From Candidatus Magnetominusculus sp. LBB02 (GTDB lineage: Bacteria > Nitrospirota > Thermodesulfovibrionia > Thermodesulfovibrionales > Magnetobacteriaceae): 49,418 nt of DNA. A model generated the notes under the pieces. The model was not told the DNA's origin and made no database searches. It worked only from the letters and a program-made list of their open reading frames with translations. Position 1 is the first letter of the stretch, and every line of letters begins with the position of its first letter. A program made the position numbers and the translations under genes. This document shows positions 22,989 through 32,777 of this stretch, piece after piece. The stretch lies in assembly GCA_022321325.1 (NCBI GenBank), contig JAKOEO010000020.1, positions 1-49,418 on the forward strand, given 5' to 3'.

Positions 22989-24359
22989 TCACTTATACAC
23001 ATCAATATTAATATTAAAATCCTTAATCTTTTGCTGGAGGCTTTGGCGGTGGATGTCAAGCAGTCTTGCAGCGTGGGAGATATTGCCGCCGCTTTCTTTT
23101 AAGGCCGCCTTAAGCAGCGTCATTTCAAAGTCGTAGATGGCGTTTTTCAGAGGCTTTGCCGCCTCCTGCGGCAGCGTCTTTATCTTTGTCCCCTTTATTG
23201 ATTTCGGAAGGTTATCAACTGTTACAACCGTCCCATGTGCGAAGGTTACGCAGTACTCGATGGCATTTTCGAGTTCTCTAACATTGCCTGGGAAATCATA
23301 GCTTGACAGGACTTCGACTGCCTCGGGGCTGAGGCCGTCAATCTTCTTGTCGGTGCGTTTCTCGGCATATTTGGAAAGGAAATGTACGGCCAGAAGCGGG
23401 ATATCCTCTCGCCTTTGCCTAAGCGGTGGGATTTGAATTGAGATAACATTTAATCTGTAAAACAGGTCCTCTCTGAATGTGCCCTCAGACATTGCCTTTT
23501 CAAGGACGCGGTTTGTCGCCGCAATGACTCTGGTGTTTATTTTAGTAATGTGCGGACTGCCAACCTTGTTGAATTCCCCTTCCTGCAAAACCCTCAGGAG
23601 TTTTACCTGAAAGTCCGGCGTGGTCTCCCCTATCTCGTCAAGAAAGAGCGTACCTCCTGAGGATAGCTCCAAAAAGCCGGTCTTATCCCTTACCGCACCG
23701 GTGAATGCCCCTTTTACGTAGCCAAACAGTTCTGCCTCGATTAGTTCGCGCGATATTGCCCCGCAGTTTACGGCGACAAAGTGGCTGCCTCGCCTTTGTG
23801 AGTTATAATGAATTGCACGCGCAACTAATTCCTTGCCTGTGCCAGACTCCCCGGTTATAAGGACATTGCTGTCGCTTGCCGCGGTCTGGCGGATTATCTT
23901 AAACACATCCTGAATAAGTTGGCTTTTGCCGATGATGTTTTCAAATCCAAAGGAGTGATAAAGTTCCTTTCTCAGATGGGCGATTTCGTCAGTAAGGGTT
24001 ATCTTTTCGATTGCGTTTTTGCATATGACCCGCACCTTATCAATAGCGAGCGGTTTTGTGAGATAGTCGTAGGCGCCGCTTTTTATTGCCTCCACTGCCG
24101 TTTCAATGCTTGCAAATCCGGTTATGACGATAATCTGGCACGAGGGGAGGCGTTCTTTTGCGTGTTTGATTATATCGAGACCGCTGGCGTCGGGGAGTTT
24201 CAGGTCAGTAAAAATTATCTCGAAATCCCGTTCTGTAATCATAGGGATAGCCACTGAGGCGGTATGGGCGGCTGCAACATCGTATCCCTCTTTCTTAAAC
24301 AGCATCTCGAGGGAGCGGCAAATCCCTATCTCATCGTCCACTACAAGAATTCTTATCAT
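22989..24359 (-). CDS. NtrC-family sigma-54-dependent response regulator
   Basis: A 456-aa transcription activator. The receiver domain (1-120) has DDE at 8-10, Asp52 and Lys102. The AAA+ domain has Walker A GESGTGKE at 170-177 and GAFTGA at 217-222, the loop that contacts sigma-54, so it should activate RpoN promoters. A Fis-type helix-turn-helix lies at the C-terminus (GGNISHAARLLDIHRQSLQQK). Its ATG overlaps the stop of the kinase gene upstream by ATGA, so kinase and regulator form a coupled pair. Sigma-54-like promoters with palindromic upstream sites occur elsewhere in the window at 16283 and 18574, and it is a natural candidate to act there. Confidence 0.95.
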   Translation of the reverse strand: MIRILVVDDEIGICRSLEMLFKKEGYDVAAAHTASVAIPMITERDFEIIFTDLKLPDASGLDIIKHAKERLPSCQIIVITGFASIETAVEAIKSGAYDYLTKPLAIDKVRVICKNAIEKITLTDEIAHLRKELYHSFGFENIIGKSQLIQDVFKIIRQTAASDSNVLITGESGTGKELVARAIHYNSQRRGSHFVAVNCGAISRELIEAELFGYVKGAFTGAVRDKTGFLELSSGGTLFLDEIGETTPDFQVKLLRVLQEGEFNKVGSPHITKINTRVIAATNRVLEKAMSEGTFREDLFYRLNVISIQIPPLRQRREDIPLLAVHFLSKYAEKRTDKKIDGLSPEAVEVLSSYDFPGNVRELENAIEYCVTFAHGTVVTVDNLPKSIKGTKIKTLPQEAAKPLKNAIYDFEMTLLKAALKESGGNISHAARLLDIHRQSLQQKIKDFNINIDVYK

Positions 24360-25837
24360 AACTCAATCCCCTTAGTTACAGTACTTGCGAGGTCTACTGG
24401 CAGCATTACCTTAAATCTAGTTCCTGTTTCAGGATTGCTTGATACGGTAATCTGGCCTTGATGGCTTTCAATAATTTTTTTTGTGATTGCCAGTCCAAGG
24501 CCGCTGCCGCCGCGTTCTTTTTTTGTTGTAAAAAATGGCTCGAATATTTGGCCGAGGTACTCATCCATGATGCCATGGCCGGTGTCGCATATGGATATTG
24601 CGGCGTGGTCGTTTTCGACACAGGCGCTTATTTCTATGCTGCCCCCGGATGGCGTTGCCTCAAAGGCGTTTGAAACAATGTTATACAGGGCGTTGTATAT
24701 GAGGCAGCGGTTGATGGATATAATGAGCGGCGCCTCGGCAACTGTCACCGTAAGGCGCACTGCCCTGTCAGCGTTTTGTCTTAGCGCCCCGTCCGCAGCC
24801 TCTTTAACTAACGCGCAGATATTTACATCCGCTAAGTGAAGCGGCTCTTTTTTTGCGTAGTCGGTAAGTTTTCGTATTACATCCTGGCAGCGGTTTATCT
24901 CCGCCAAAATGAACCTGATATCTTCCTTTTTTGGGTCAGAGCCATCGGTCTCTTCATAGAACATTCCAAGCATCAGGGTGGCTGATGACAGGGGATTGTT
25001 AATCTCGTGGGCTATTTCTGAGGCTAGTAGTCTCATGTCGGCGGCCTTCTTCGCCTCAACAATGGTTTCTTGCTTATCAATCAGCTCTTTGTTTGCCTCT
25101 TTAAGTGAGGCGAGGGTTTTGTCGAGTGCGGCTTTAGACTTCTGAAGCCTTAGTATTGTGCGGTTATAGGCGTCAATTAAAGACATAATCTCATCTGGTG
25201 CCTCTATGTCATAGATTTTTTCAAACTCTCCCTTTGAGAGCTTTTCAAACGACTCTTCCATTCTCTTAATGACGGTTATGACCTTCTTAGACAATAAATA
25301 GCCTGTCGTTGTAGCGGCGGCAAGGAGAAACACGATAGATACAAACAAGTAGTGCTTAATCTCAGAAATGCATATCTCAATTTTTTGCCTTTCCTTAATC
25401 TTGAAATCATAAAGTATAGCCTCTACATTCCTCCCGATACCACGCATTTCTTTAATGATGGACTTTTTGTCTTCCGATTCCTCATTGAGCCGGTTTGCAG
25501 CGGCCTCATATGCGGACAACTTCCTTTGAAGTTCAGCGTAATCGTCCCTGCCTATGGCGGCCACAAGCACCATTTCAATGCTCAGCACCCGCTTCTTTAA
25601 GTTTCTTAGGTTTTCATGGAACAATATAGTGTTTACATCTTCGTGGAACAAGAGAATGTTTTTTTCATATCTCCTTAGCTCAAGCAGTGTCATGTTAATA
25701 TCGTCGGCAGCCTCCATGAGCATTATTTGTTGAAAAATCAGTTTAAACTTGTCTATTTGGTAAAGAAATATGACGACAGTCACAAGTGTTGGGATGAGCA
25801 GACCTAAGAAAATTCTCTGCCAAAGTTTAAATCGCAT
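24356..25837 (-). CDS. membrane histidine kinase, partner of the NtrC-type regulator
   Basis: A 493-aa sensor kinase. Helices at about 10-27 and 162-182 bracket a periplasmic helical-bundle domain (ADDINMTLLELRRYEKN), followed by a HAMP-like region, a coiled coil, HisKA with His277 in ASEIAHEINNPLSSATLM, and an ATPase domain with NIVSNAFEATP, DTGHGI and GGSGLGLAITK. The catalytic boxes are complete. It is paralogous to the His-less protein at 16444. I prefer the ATG at 25837 (MRFKLWQRIF, aligning with the paralogue) to the GTG at 25855. It is coupled by overlap to the response regulator gene. Confidence 0.93.
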   Translation of the reverse strand: MRFKLWQRIFLGLLIPTLVTVVIFLYQIDKFKLIFQQIMLMEAADDINMTLLELRRYEKNILLFHEDVNTILFHENLRNLKKRVLSIEMVLVAAIGRDDYAELQRKLSAYEAAANRLNEESEDKKSIIKEMRGIGRNVEAILYDFKIKERQKIEICISEIKHYLFVSIVFLLAAATTTGYLLSKKVITVIKRMEESFEKLSKGEFEKIYDIEAPDEIMSLIDAYNRTILRLQKSKAALDKTLASLKEANKELIDKQETIVEAKKAADMRLLASEIAHEINNPLSSATLMLGMFYEETDGSDPKKEDIRFILAEINRCQDVIRKLTDYAKKEPLHLADVNICALVKEAADGALRQNADRAVRLTVTVAEAPLIISINRCLIYNALYNIVSNAFEATPSGGSIEISACVENDHAAISICDTGHGIMDEYLGQIFEPFFTTKKERGGSGLGLAITKKIIESHQGQITVSSNPETGTRFKVMLPVDLASTVTKGIEL

Positions 25838-26004
25838 ATAAGTTAATATCCCCACGACTCATTATTTTTATTCGTATGGCAATTTGCCGCTTCATTTTGA
25901 TACATTACCATGTCAGACAATTTGGTGTAAACTGCGTGTTGACTAAGAACCTCTGATACAATTATTATTACGTATAGCGATGGACAATCTATGAAGGAAG
26001 TGCT

Positions 26005-27390
26005 ATGAAGGCAGCGCTGATTAACCCCGGTACTGACCCCAAGTATGCCGTGCAGGAGCCGCTTAATCTGGGGTTTTTGGCCTCGCACTTGCTGGCTAAC
26101 GGCGTTGAAGTCAGGATTATTGACGAGCTGGCAGGTCAGGACGTAGCCCATGAGCTGGCCTCTTACAAACCCGACATCGCAGGGCTTACCGCCACCACGC
26201 CGCTTGCCGCAGACGCCTACAGGGTTGCCGCAATGTGCAGGGAGATGGGGATTTTCACCGTGATGGGCGGCGTTCACGCAAGCGTCATGCCTGATGAGGC
26301 GCTTAAACATGTTGATGTGGTCGTAAAGGGCGAGGGCGAGACAGCACTTTTAGATATCATAAGAGACGATATCAGAAGCGGCATAGTATCGCGGCCATAT
26401 ATCAAGGACATTGACTCGCTGCCAGCTCCTGCCCGCCAACTGCTTCAGATGGATTTTTACGTCAGGTCAAAATCGAGAATACCTCAGAGTTACCTGTATT
26501 TTGTCCCAGCCGGGGCCACGACCGCCTCCGTACTAACAAGCCGCGGCTGCCCCTATAGCTGTATCTACTGCCACAACACATGGCGCGGCACTCCTACAAG
26601 ATATAACAGCCCTGAGCGCGTCATCTCAGAAATCATTGAAATCAAACGAGACTATGGCGTTCAGACCATATTCTTTATAGAGGACAACCTGTTTGTCAAC
26701 AAAAAGAGGTTAAAGGCAATTTGCGAGCTTATGATAGAAAAAGATCTTAATCTGCTCTGGGGAGGCAACTCAAGGGTTGACAACATTGACCCTGAAATAC
26801 TGGCGCTGGCCGCCAGAGCTGGCTGCCGTCAGATCACATTCGGTTTTGAAAGCGGGTCGCAGCGAACGCTTAATATACTAAAGAAAAAGACCACTGTTGA
26901 GCAAAACAGGCTGGCAATTGATATGTGTAACGAGGCAGGCATAATCCCACAGGGGACTTTCATCGTTGGCTGCCCGGATGAGACATTAGAAGACGTACGG
27001 CTTACCATGAAATTTATCGAAGACAGCAGCATAGAAAGCGTCGGCATTTGTATCGCCACCCCATATCCCGGCACACAGCTCTGGGACTGGGCGCTTGAGC
27101 ATAACCTGCTTCCAGAGACATACTCATGGTCTGACTTTGACTATCTCAGCACCCCTATTAATCTCTCCCCGGCGATACCCAAAGCAGAGCTTCTGCGGCT
27201 TATAGAGAAGACTAATATCTTGTTGGCGATCAGGCAAAAGGGCAGAGTAAACGTCCTAAGCGCCCTAAGGGATATAGTTAAAGAGCCGTCCAGGTTGGTT
27301 ACGATTGCAAAGTCCCTTATAAGAGACCCGGCTCTTATAGGGAATCTTCTGCGGAGATTTATCGCGCAGGCATTGAACAGGCTTTTTTAG
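26005..27390 (+). CDS. B12-binding-domain radical SAM protein
   Basis: A 461-aa enzyme with a Rossmann-like cobalamin-binding-type N-terminal domain (1-140, ALINPGTDP through VMGGVHASVMPDEAL) and a radical SAM domain with CX3CX2C at Cys182, Cys186 and Cys189 (SRGCPYSCIYCHNT), binding a 4Fe-4S cluster. Family members carry out methylations, ring closures or other radical reactions (BchE-like, hopanoid or tetrapyrrole-related). The DxHxxG motif of classical B12 ligation is not obvious. GAAGGA precedes the ATG. Upstream is the divergent kinase gene and downstream transketolase; neither indicates the substrate. Confidence 0.9.
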   Translation: MKAALINPGTDPKYAVQEPLNLGFLASHLLANGVEVRIIDELAGQDVAHELASYKPDIAGLTATTPLAADAYRVAAMCREMGIFTVMGGVHASVMPDEALKHVDVVVKGEGETALLDIIRDDIRSGIVSRPYIKDIDSLPAPARQLLQMDFYVRSKSRIPQSYLYFVPAGATTASVLTSRGCPYSCIYCHNTWRGTPTRYNSPERVISEIIEIKRDYGVQTIFFIEDNLFVNKKRLKAICELMIEKDLNLLWGGNSRVDNIDPEILALAARAGCRQITFGFESGSQRTLNILKKKTTVEQNRLAIDMCNEAGIIPQGTFIVGCPDETLEDVRLTMKFIEDSSIESVGICIATPYPGTQLWDWALEHNLLPETYSWSDFDYLSTPINLSPAIPKAELLRLIEKTNILLAIRQKGRVNVLSALRDIVKEPSRLVTIAKSLIRDPALIGNLLRRFIAQALNRLF

Positions 27391-27391
27391 T

Positions 27392-27421
27392 TTGACAAAA
27401 CATATTCAAGAGGAATAAACT
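27392..27421 (+). promoter_or_regulatory. possible sigma-70-type promoter, TTGACA-N18-TAAACT
   Basis: A perfect TTGACA begins two bases after the stop of the radical SAM gene; the -10 is weaker (TAAACT at 27416-27421). It would drive transketolase with a leader of about 43 bases that includes the duplicated start region. Confidence 0.35.
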
Positions 27422-27441
27422 TAGTGCACTTGACTTCACCT

Positions 27442-27475
27442 GGAGGCAGATAGATGACGGAGGCAGATAGATGAC
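27442..27475 (+). repeat. 17-bp tandem duplication covering the transketolase Shine-Dalgarno and start
   Basis: GGAGGCAGATAGATGAC occurs at 27442-27458 and again at 27459-27475. Each copy carries GGAGG and an ATG. The first ATG (27454) opens a six-codon frame, MTEADR, whose TGA (27472-27474) overlaps the second ATG at 27471, the start of transketolase. Confidence 0.9.
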
Positions 27476-29462
27476 CAAAATTGATGAGTTATGCATTAAC
27501 ACAATAAGAATGCTTTCAATTGACGCCGTGCAGAAGGCCGACTCAGGGCATCCGGGAATGCCGATGGGAGACGCCGACATGGCATATGTCCTGTGGACAA
27601 AGTTTCTAAAGCACAGCCCCTCTAACCCGCACTGGTTTAACCGCGACAGATTTATATTGTCGGCAGGGCACGGCTCAATGCTGCTCTATAGTTTGCTTCA
27701 CCTTACAGGTTATGAGATTTCGTTAAACGATATAAAGAACTTCAGGCAGTTTGGCAGCAAGACGCCGGGCCACCCGGAGTACGACGTAGATACGGGGATA
27801 GAGGTATCCACCGGGCCGCTTGGTTATGGCTTTGCAGTGGGCGTAGGAATGGCAATGGCAGAGCGTTATATGTCCGAGACATTCAACAGGCCGGGCTTTA
27901 ATGTCGTTGATTATAATATCTATGCAATTGTGAGCGACGGAGATATAATGGAGGGCGTATCGTATGAGTCTGCCTCCCTTGCCGGTCATTTGAAACTTGG
28001 CAAGTTAATTTATCTATACTCTTCAAACAATGCTACAATAGACGGCTCGACAGATTTGACGTTCAGCGAGGATGTCGCCAAGAGATTTGAGGCAATGGGT
28101 TGGCATGTCGAACAGGTTGACGGCTATAAGCTGCCGGCGATAGAGAAGGCGATTTCAAGGGCGAAAGAGGAAAAAAAGAGACCGTCTCTGATAATCGCAA
28201 ACACGCATCTTGGCTATGGCAGCCCGAACAAACAGGATATTTCAGATATCCACGGCGCCCCGCTTGGGGATAAAGAGGTAGAGCTTACAAAGCAGCATTT
28301 CGGCTGGCCGCAAAAGACATTTTACGTCCCGAAAGAGGTTGCCAAGCATTGCCGCCAGGCCATAGAAGATGGTAAAAAAGAGGAGGCCGACTGGAATTCT
28401 CTTTTAAAAAAATATAAGACAAAGATGCCGGAACTTGCCGTACAGTTTGAGTATTTCATGGGCGGCAAGCTAAACAGCACATGGAAAAATGCCTTGCCTC
28501 ACTTTGACACGGCAAGCGGCGCTATAGCCACAAGAAGTGCCTCTGGTAACGTACTGAATGCCTTGTCCGAGGAAATCCCCAATCTGATTGGCGGCTCGGC
28601 AGACCTTTCGCCATCCAATATGACATGTCTGAAAAAACACGGGCGCTACGGCCAGTCCAAGGTTGGCAGGAACATACACTTTGGCATAAGGGAGTTTGCC
28701 ATGGGGGCGGTCCTTACGGGAATGGCTCTGAGTAAATCGCTAATCCCTTATGGCGGGACGTATCTGGTGTTTTCCAGTTTCATGTACCCGTCAATCAGGA
28801 TGTCAGCGCTGATGAAGGCGCATGTTATATTCATACTGACCCACGACTCGATAGGGGTAGGGGAGGACGGCCCTTCCCACCACCCGATAGAGCAGCTTAC
28901 TACGTTGAGGCTGATACCTAATCTGCTGGTGATGCGCCCTGCCGACGCCAATGAAACCGTTAAGGCGTGGGAGTTGGCTCTGGAGTATGAGGGCGGCCCT
29001 GTGGCGTTGGTTCTGACGAGGCAGAGTGTGCCGGTTATAGACAGAAAGCAATACGCGTCGCACGAGGGACTTGCCAAGGGTGCGTATGTGCTTGCCGACT
29101 CCGGAAAGCCGCCGGAGTTGATATTGATTGCCTCTGGCTCTGAGACTCATCTGGCCTTGGGCGCATATGTGCAGCTGCTTAAAGAGGGCGTTGCCGTAAG
29201 ATGTGTAAGTATGCCGTCGTTTGCGCTGTTTGAAAAGCAGTCGGCGGAGTATAAGGAGTCGGTGCTGCCGTTGAAGGTGAAAAAGCGTCTTGCGGTTGAG
29301 GCAGGCTCATCGCTTGGCTGGCATAAATATGTGGGGCTTGACGGCGAAGTGTTAGGGATTGATACGTTTGGGATTTCGGCGCCGGCAAAGCAGTTGTTTG
29401 AGCATTTCGGCTTTACGGTGGAAAATGTCCTTAAACGCGCCCGCGCGCTTTTAGCGAAATAG
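27471..29462 (+). CDS. tkt: transketolase
   Basis: A complete 663-aa thiamine-diphosphate enzyme moving two-carbon ketol units between sugar phosphates in the non-oxidative pentose phosphate or Calvin pathway. The N-terminal domain has [19 protein letters not shown] and the ThDP/Mg site [19 protein letters not shown] with SSNNATID. The middle domain has [16 protein letters not shown] and the family's [12 protein letters not shown]. Length is typical of single-chain transketolase. Its ATG is the second of two duplicated starts, so a short upstream frame may couple or modulate translation. Its 3' end overlaps lgt, on the other strand, by 32 bases. Confidence 0.96.
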   Translation: MTKIDELCINTIRMLSIDAVQKADSGHPGMPMGDADMAYVLWTKFLKHSPSNPHWFNRDRFILSAGHGSMLLYSLLHLTGYEISLNDIKNFRQFGSKTPGHPEYDVDTGIEVSTGPLGYGFAVGVGMAMAERYMSETFNRPGFNVVDYNIYAIVSDGDIMEGVSYESASLAGHLKLGKLIYLYSSNNATIDGSTDLTFSEDVAKRFEAMGWHVEQVDGYKLPAIEKAISRAKEEKKRPSLIIANTHLGYGSPNKQDISDIHGAPLGDKEVELTKQHFGWPQKTFYVPKEVAKHCRQAIEDGKKEEADWNSLLKKYKTKMPELAVQFEYFMGGKLNSTWKNALPHFDTASGAIATRSASGNVLNALSEEIPNLIGGSADLSPSNMTCLKKHGRYGQSKVGRNIHFGIREFAMGAVLTGMALSKSLIPYGGTYLVFSSFMYPSIRMSALMKAHVIFILTHDSIGVGEDGPSHHPIEQLTTLRLIPNLLVMRPADANETVKAWELALEYEGGPVALVLTRQSVPVIDRKQYASHEGLAKGAYVLADSGKPPELILIASGSETHLALGAYVQLLKEGVAVRCVSMPSFALFEKQSAEYKESVLPLKVKKRLAVEAGSSLGWHKYVGLDGEVLGIDTFGISAPAKQLFEHFGFTVENVLKRARALLAK

Positions 29463-30219
29463 TAAGGCCGACAACGCCGGCTATGACCATAAACGATGAC
29501 AGAAGCTGGCCCATTGTGATGACCCCGGCGAGCATTCCAAGCTGTGGGTCTGGCTCTCTGAAGAACTCGACTATTATTCTAAAAACGCCGTAGAGCATGA
29601 TAAACACGCTGGTCAGACCGCCCCGCCATGCGCTAAGCCTGTCTTTCAGAAGCCACAGAATGCTAAACAGGACGACGCCCTCAAGGGAGAGTTCGTAAAG
29701 CTGTGAGGGATGACGCGGCAGAGGTCCGCCTGTTGGAAATACCATCGCCCATGGGACATCGGTAACGCGCCCGAAGAGTTCGCCGTTAATGAAATTTCCA
29801 ATGCGCCCAAGCCCAAGCCCAACGGGGACGGTAACGCTGACCATATCGCAGACCATCAGAAAGTCAATTTTCCTATGGCGGCAGAAGATAACCCCGCCAA
29901 TAATTGCGCCAATCATCCCGCCATGAAAGGACATCCCTCCATGCCAGACGGCAAATGCCTCGAGCGGGTTGCTAAGGTAATAACTAAAATTATAGAACAA
30001 GGCATAGCCAAGCCGTGCGCCGATTATAATTCCGGCAATGATGGACAGATATAGGTTTTCGAGGACTTCGCCTTTGAGTTCAATGCGGCGGCGTTTAAGT
30101 TGAAATTTAACGAGATAGAAAGACGCGGCAAAGCCAATCAGGTACATAAGCCCGTACCATCGAATCTGAACAGGGCCTATCTTAAACAGATAAGGCCGTA
30201 TCTCAGGATATGCCAGCAT
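29431..30219 (-). CDS. lgt: prolipoprotein diacylglyceryl transferase Lgt
   Basis: A 262-aa inner-membrane enzyme adding diacylglycerol from phosphatidylglycerol to the lipobox Cys of prelipoproteins. It has about seven hydrophobic segments, [17 protein letters not shown] near 90-107 and the signature [15 protein letters not shown] near 135-150, and HPSQLYE near 175. Probable substrates in this window are the binding proteins at 7529 and 38390. The last 32 bases lie within the end of transketolase, tail to tail. The divergent gene on its other side is the AAA ATPase at 30390. Confidence 0.96.
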   Translation of the reverse strand: MLAYPEIRPYLFKIGPVQIRWYGLMYLIGFAASFYLVKFQLKRRRIELKGEVLENLYLSIIAGIIIGARLGYALFYNFSYYLSNPLEAFAVWHGGMSFHGGMIGAIIGGVIFCRHRKIDFLMVCDMVSVTVPVGLGLGRIGNFINGELFGRVTDVPWAMVFPTGGPLPRHPSQLYELSLEGVVLFSILWLLKDRLSAWRGGLTSVFIMLYGVFRIIVEFFREPDPQLGMLAGVITMGQLLSSFMVIAGVVGLTISLKARGRV

Positions 30220-30389
30220 AACAGTTGATAATCTAACATAATGCGGAGAAAAAAGTAAGGCAGAAATGAGTTTAATTTGTCGTATTACAACAATAGCTCA
30301 TCATTACTAATTAGTCCATCGGTTATTGATTTAACCTATGGATTTATGTTATCGTTTACAACGCAAGGTGGGTGGAAGGAGGCAGCTGA

Positions 30390-31832
30390 ATGCTCAAGAA
30401 ACTACGGATTCAAAATTTTAAGATATGGAAAGATACGGGGACTATAAACATGGCCCCGATTACGTTGTTTTTTGGAGCGAACAGCTCAGGCAAATCCAGT
30501 ATTGGACAGTTTCTGATGATGTTAAAGCAGACGATTGAATCTCCATCTTCTGACCGTAAAACAGTCTTCTATCCCGGTGGAAAGAATTCTGCGGTTCAAC
30601 TTGGTTCTTACAATGAAATGGTATATCAGCGTGATAACGAAAACAAGATCATGTTTGAATACCAGTGGGATTCTAAATTTTATTGGAAGAATATTATCCA
30701 GCGCTATGACAAATCTGAATTTTATGTTAAAACTGATACCCTGTCTTTCCAAGCCGAAGTTGGTTTAGCTGCCAAAGAGAAACATTATCCTTTTGTCAAC
30801 CGCCTGAATTACTGGTGTTTCAAAGAAAACAAGTCACAAATTTCTCTTGGGATCAAACGTACTCCTGCATTGATAGACAAATATGAAGTTATGGCGGATG
30901 TTTATCTTCAGAAATATGAGAATCCTATTCTCCCCCCGGGTTATGTAACTGACTTTTCACCAGATTATTTTTATGGATTCCCTGATGATATTTTTTCCAT
31001 CTATCAGGACTCTGATATTTTTAGGAATTTGAATCTTGAACACAAAGAACTATTCAATTCTTTTTGCTATCTTGGCCCGATTCGTGGGAAGCCTGACCGG
31101 CTATTCATATGGCACGGAAATGCCCCTGAAAGTGTTGGATATGATGGTGAAAATACCATAGCCGCTATGTTGGCCGCCGGTAATAGAGATATAACTTCTT
31201 ATAGACTTGAGCCAGGACATGGGTATAGAGTCATTTTGTTCGAAGAGATGCTATCGCAAAAGCTAAAGAAAATGGGATTAATTGACGATTTTAAAGTCAC
31301 CCCAATCGCTGAGCATCGTCACGAATATGAAGTCAAAATCAAGACCAGGGGATCAAATTATTATGTAGATATTCCTGATGTAGGTTTTGGAGTTTCTCAA
31401 GTTCTTCCCGTGCTGGTTCAGTGTTTTTATGCACCTGTTGGTTCAATCATTATCATAGAGCAGCCTGAAATCCATCTTCATCCAAGTGCACAGTCAGCGC
31501 TGGCTGATGTATTTATAGATGTTATAAACTCACGTGAAAATGGTGTTGACAGGAATATTCAGTTGATTATTGAGACACATTCCGAGCATTTTTTGCGGCG
31601 GCTTCAGAGGCGTATTGCCGAAGCTACCTTGCCTAAAGAACAAGTGGCAGCCTATTTTGCTAATACCAACAGTACCCCTGCTGTCCTTGAGCCGCTGGAT
31701 GTAGATGAGTACGGTAATATCAAAAACTGGCCTGATAACTTTTTTGGAGACGAGATGGGTGACATTACCGCCCAGTCAATGGCCGCAATGACAAGGCGCA
31801 TGAAGCAGGAAACCGGCGATGGTAATAAATGA
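30390..31832 (+). CDS. AAA ATPase (OLD/DUF3696-like) of a two-gene ATPase-PIN module
   Basis: A 480-aa SMC/ABC-type ATPase with KKLRIQNFKIWKDTG, Walker A GANSSGKSS at about 29-37, a SVGYDGENT segment, PDVGFGVSQVLPVLVQ, Walker B IIEQPEIHLHPSAQSALAD and the H-loop IIETHSEHFLRRLQRR. It belongs to the same broad group as the ATPase at 20811 but is clearly diverged. The start has a strong GGAAGGAGG. The 3' end overlaps the following PIN-like gene by 14 bases. ATPase plus small nuclease pairs are a common layout of abortive-infection systems; that role is an inference here. Confidence 0.88.
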   Translation: MLKKLRIQNFKIWKDTGTINMAPITLFFGANSSGKSSIGQFLMMLKQTIESPSSDRKTVFYPGGKNSAVQLGSYNEMVYQRDNENKIMFEYQWDSKFYWKNIIQRYDKSEFYVKTDTLSFQAEVGLAAKEKHYPFVNRLNYWCFKENKSQISLGIKRTPALIDKYEVMADVYLQKYENPILPPGYVTDFSPDYFYGFPDDIFSIYQDSDIFRNLNLEHKELFNSFCYLGPIRGKPDRLFIWHGNAPESVGYDGENTIAAMLAAGNRDITSYRLEPGHGYRVILFEEMLSQKLKKMGLIDDFKVTPIAEHRHEYEVKIKTRGSNYYVDIPDVGFGVSQVLPVLVQCFYAPVGSIIIIEQPEIHLHPSAQSALADVFIDVINSRENGVDRNIQLIIETHSEHFLRRLQRRIAEATLPKEQVAAYFANTNSTPAVLEPLDVDEYGNIKNWPDNFFGDEMGDITAQSMAAMTRRMKQETGDGNK

Positions 31833-32352
31833 GCGAGAAATATTGGTTGACACCAATGTGCCAATTACGGCAAATAAAGCTGTAAAACCAGATGCAGATT
31901 CAGACGTTCCTTTTTCGTGTATATTTGAATGTATAAAACTCATAGGACATATTACTCAAAAGGGCGGCTTGGTAATTGATGATTGTGATGAGATTTTCGG
32001 AGAATATAGACACAAGCTTTCACTAAAAGGCCAGCCCGGGCAAGGGAATGTGTTTATGAAATGGGTACACGACAACCAGTGGAATATTAAGAAAGTTGGT
32101 CGCATTAGGATTACAAAAAATGGCGATACCTACGACGAATTCCCAAAACACGACACTTTGGCTGGGTTTGACCGCTCTGACAGAAAGTTTATCGCCGCCG
32201 CAAACGCTCATCCTGATAAACCGCCCGTTATGCAGGCTGCCGATAGCAAGTGGTGGGGATACAATGATGCACTTCAGCAATGCGGCATTGTTGTTCATTT
32301 CTTGTGCCCTGACTATATCGAAGAAAAATATAATAAAAAGATGGCCTCCTGA
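31819..32352 (+). CDS. PIN-like domain protein, partner of the AAA ATPase
   Basis: A 177-aa protein whose acidic residues are spaced as in PIN nucleases: Asp11 in ILVDTNVPI, Glu58 or Glu62 in EIFGEY, Asp118/Asp121 in FDRSDRKFIAAA, and Asp142 in QAADSKWWGYNDAL. The fold would give a Mg-dependent RNase or DNase. The ATG at 31819 lies inside the ATPase gene, so the two are translated together. A PIN-type effector controlled by an SMC-like ATPase is the most economical reading. A classical VapC is shorter and pairs with a DNA-binding antitoxin, which is not seen directly beside it. Confidence 0.75.
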   Translation: MVINEREILVDTNVPITANKAVKPDADSDVPFSCIFECIKLIGHITQKGGLVIDDCDEIFGEYRHKLSLKGQPGQGNVFMKWVHDNQWNIKKVGRIRITKNGDTYDEFPKHDTLAGFDRSDRKFIAAANAHPDKPPVMQAADSKWWGYNDALQQCGIVVHFLCPDYIEEKYNKKMAS

Positions 32353-32441
32353 AGCATGATTTTTTAGTGCTATTGTAAGAACGGCGCTGGATTATTTATA
32401 ATCATATTAGTGGTTTGTAAAATCTGCAACGGAGGTGTAGC

Positions 32442-32663
32442 GTGAAAGTGGCAGATTTAACTGAAGAGGAATTCACAGCATTAGTAGGCAAGGTAATCGA
32501 AGAGAAGTTCAGAGAGCTTTTAGCAGACCCCGACTATGGCCTTGAGTTACGTGACGAATTTGTTAAAGACCTTGATGCGTCTATTTCAGCCAGGGAAAGA
32601 ATCCCTTTCGATGACGTAATAAATCGTCTTGGATTTGATCGCCATGATATAAGCTCTCTATAA
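32442..32663 (+). CDS. small antitoxin-like protein (orphan)
   Basis: A 73-aa acidic protein with a GTG start behind GGAGGTG. The pattern LTEEEFTALVGKVIEEKF, DPDYGLELRDEF and IPFDDVINRLGF matches a widespread group of small proteins resembling type II antitoxins (a helical N-terminal region with DPD.GLELR). No RelE- or PIN-type toxin gene directly follows; the next gene is a flavin reductase-like protein. It may be a solitary antitoxin, or part of the ATPase-PIN module upstream. Confidence 0.65.
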   Translation: MKVADLTEEEFTALVGKVIEEKFRELLADPDYGLELRDEFVKDLDASISARERIPFDDVINRLGFDRHDISSL

Positions 32664-32777
32664 GCCAGTCCGCCAGTGGCACTTCTAACAGCCTGCAATA
32701 ATTTTACCCCCTAAGTATGTTATATTAACTGATAATAACTAATAGCAAAGCCAATACATGCAATATAGGAGGCCACT

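Noticed and set aside
25843-26310. 155-aa minus-strand open frame overlapping the radical SAM start
   Set aside because: It runs antisense through the conserved N-terminus of the radical SAM gene, has no ribosome site and shows no domain pattern.
32676-32700. TGGCAC-containing sequence upstream of the flavin reductase-like gene as a sigma-54 promoter
   Set aside because: The spacing from GG to GC is 11 instead of 10 and the -12 TTGC is missing.
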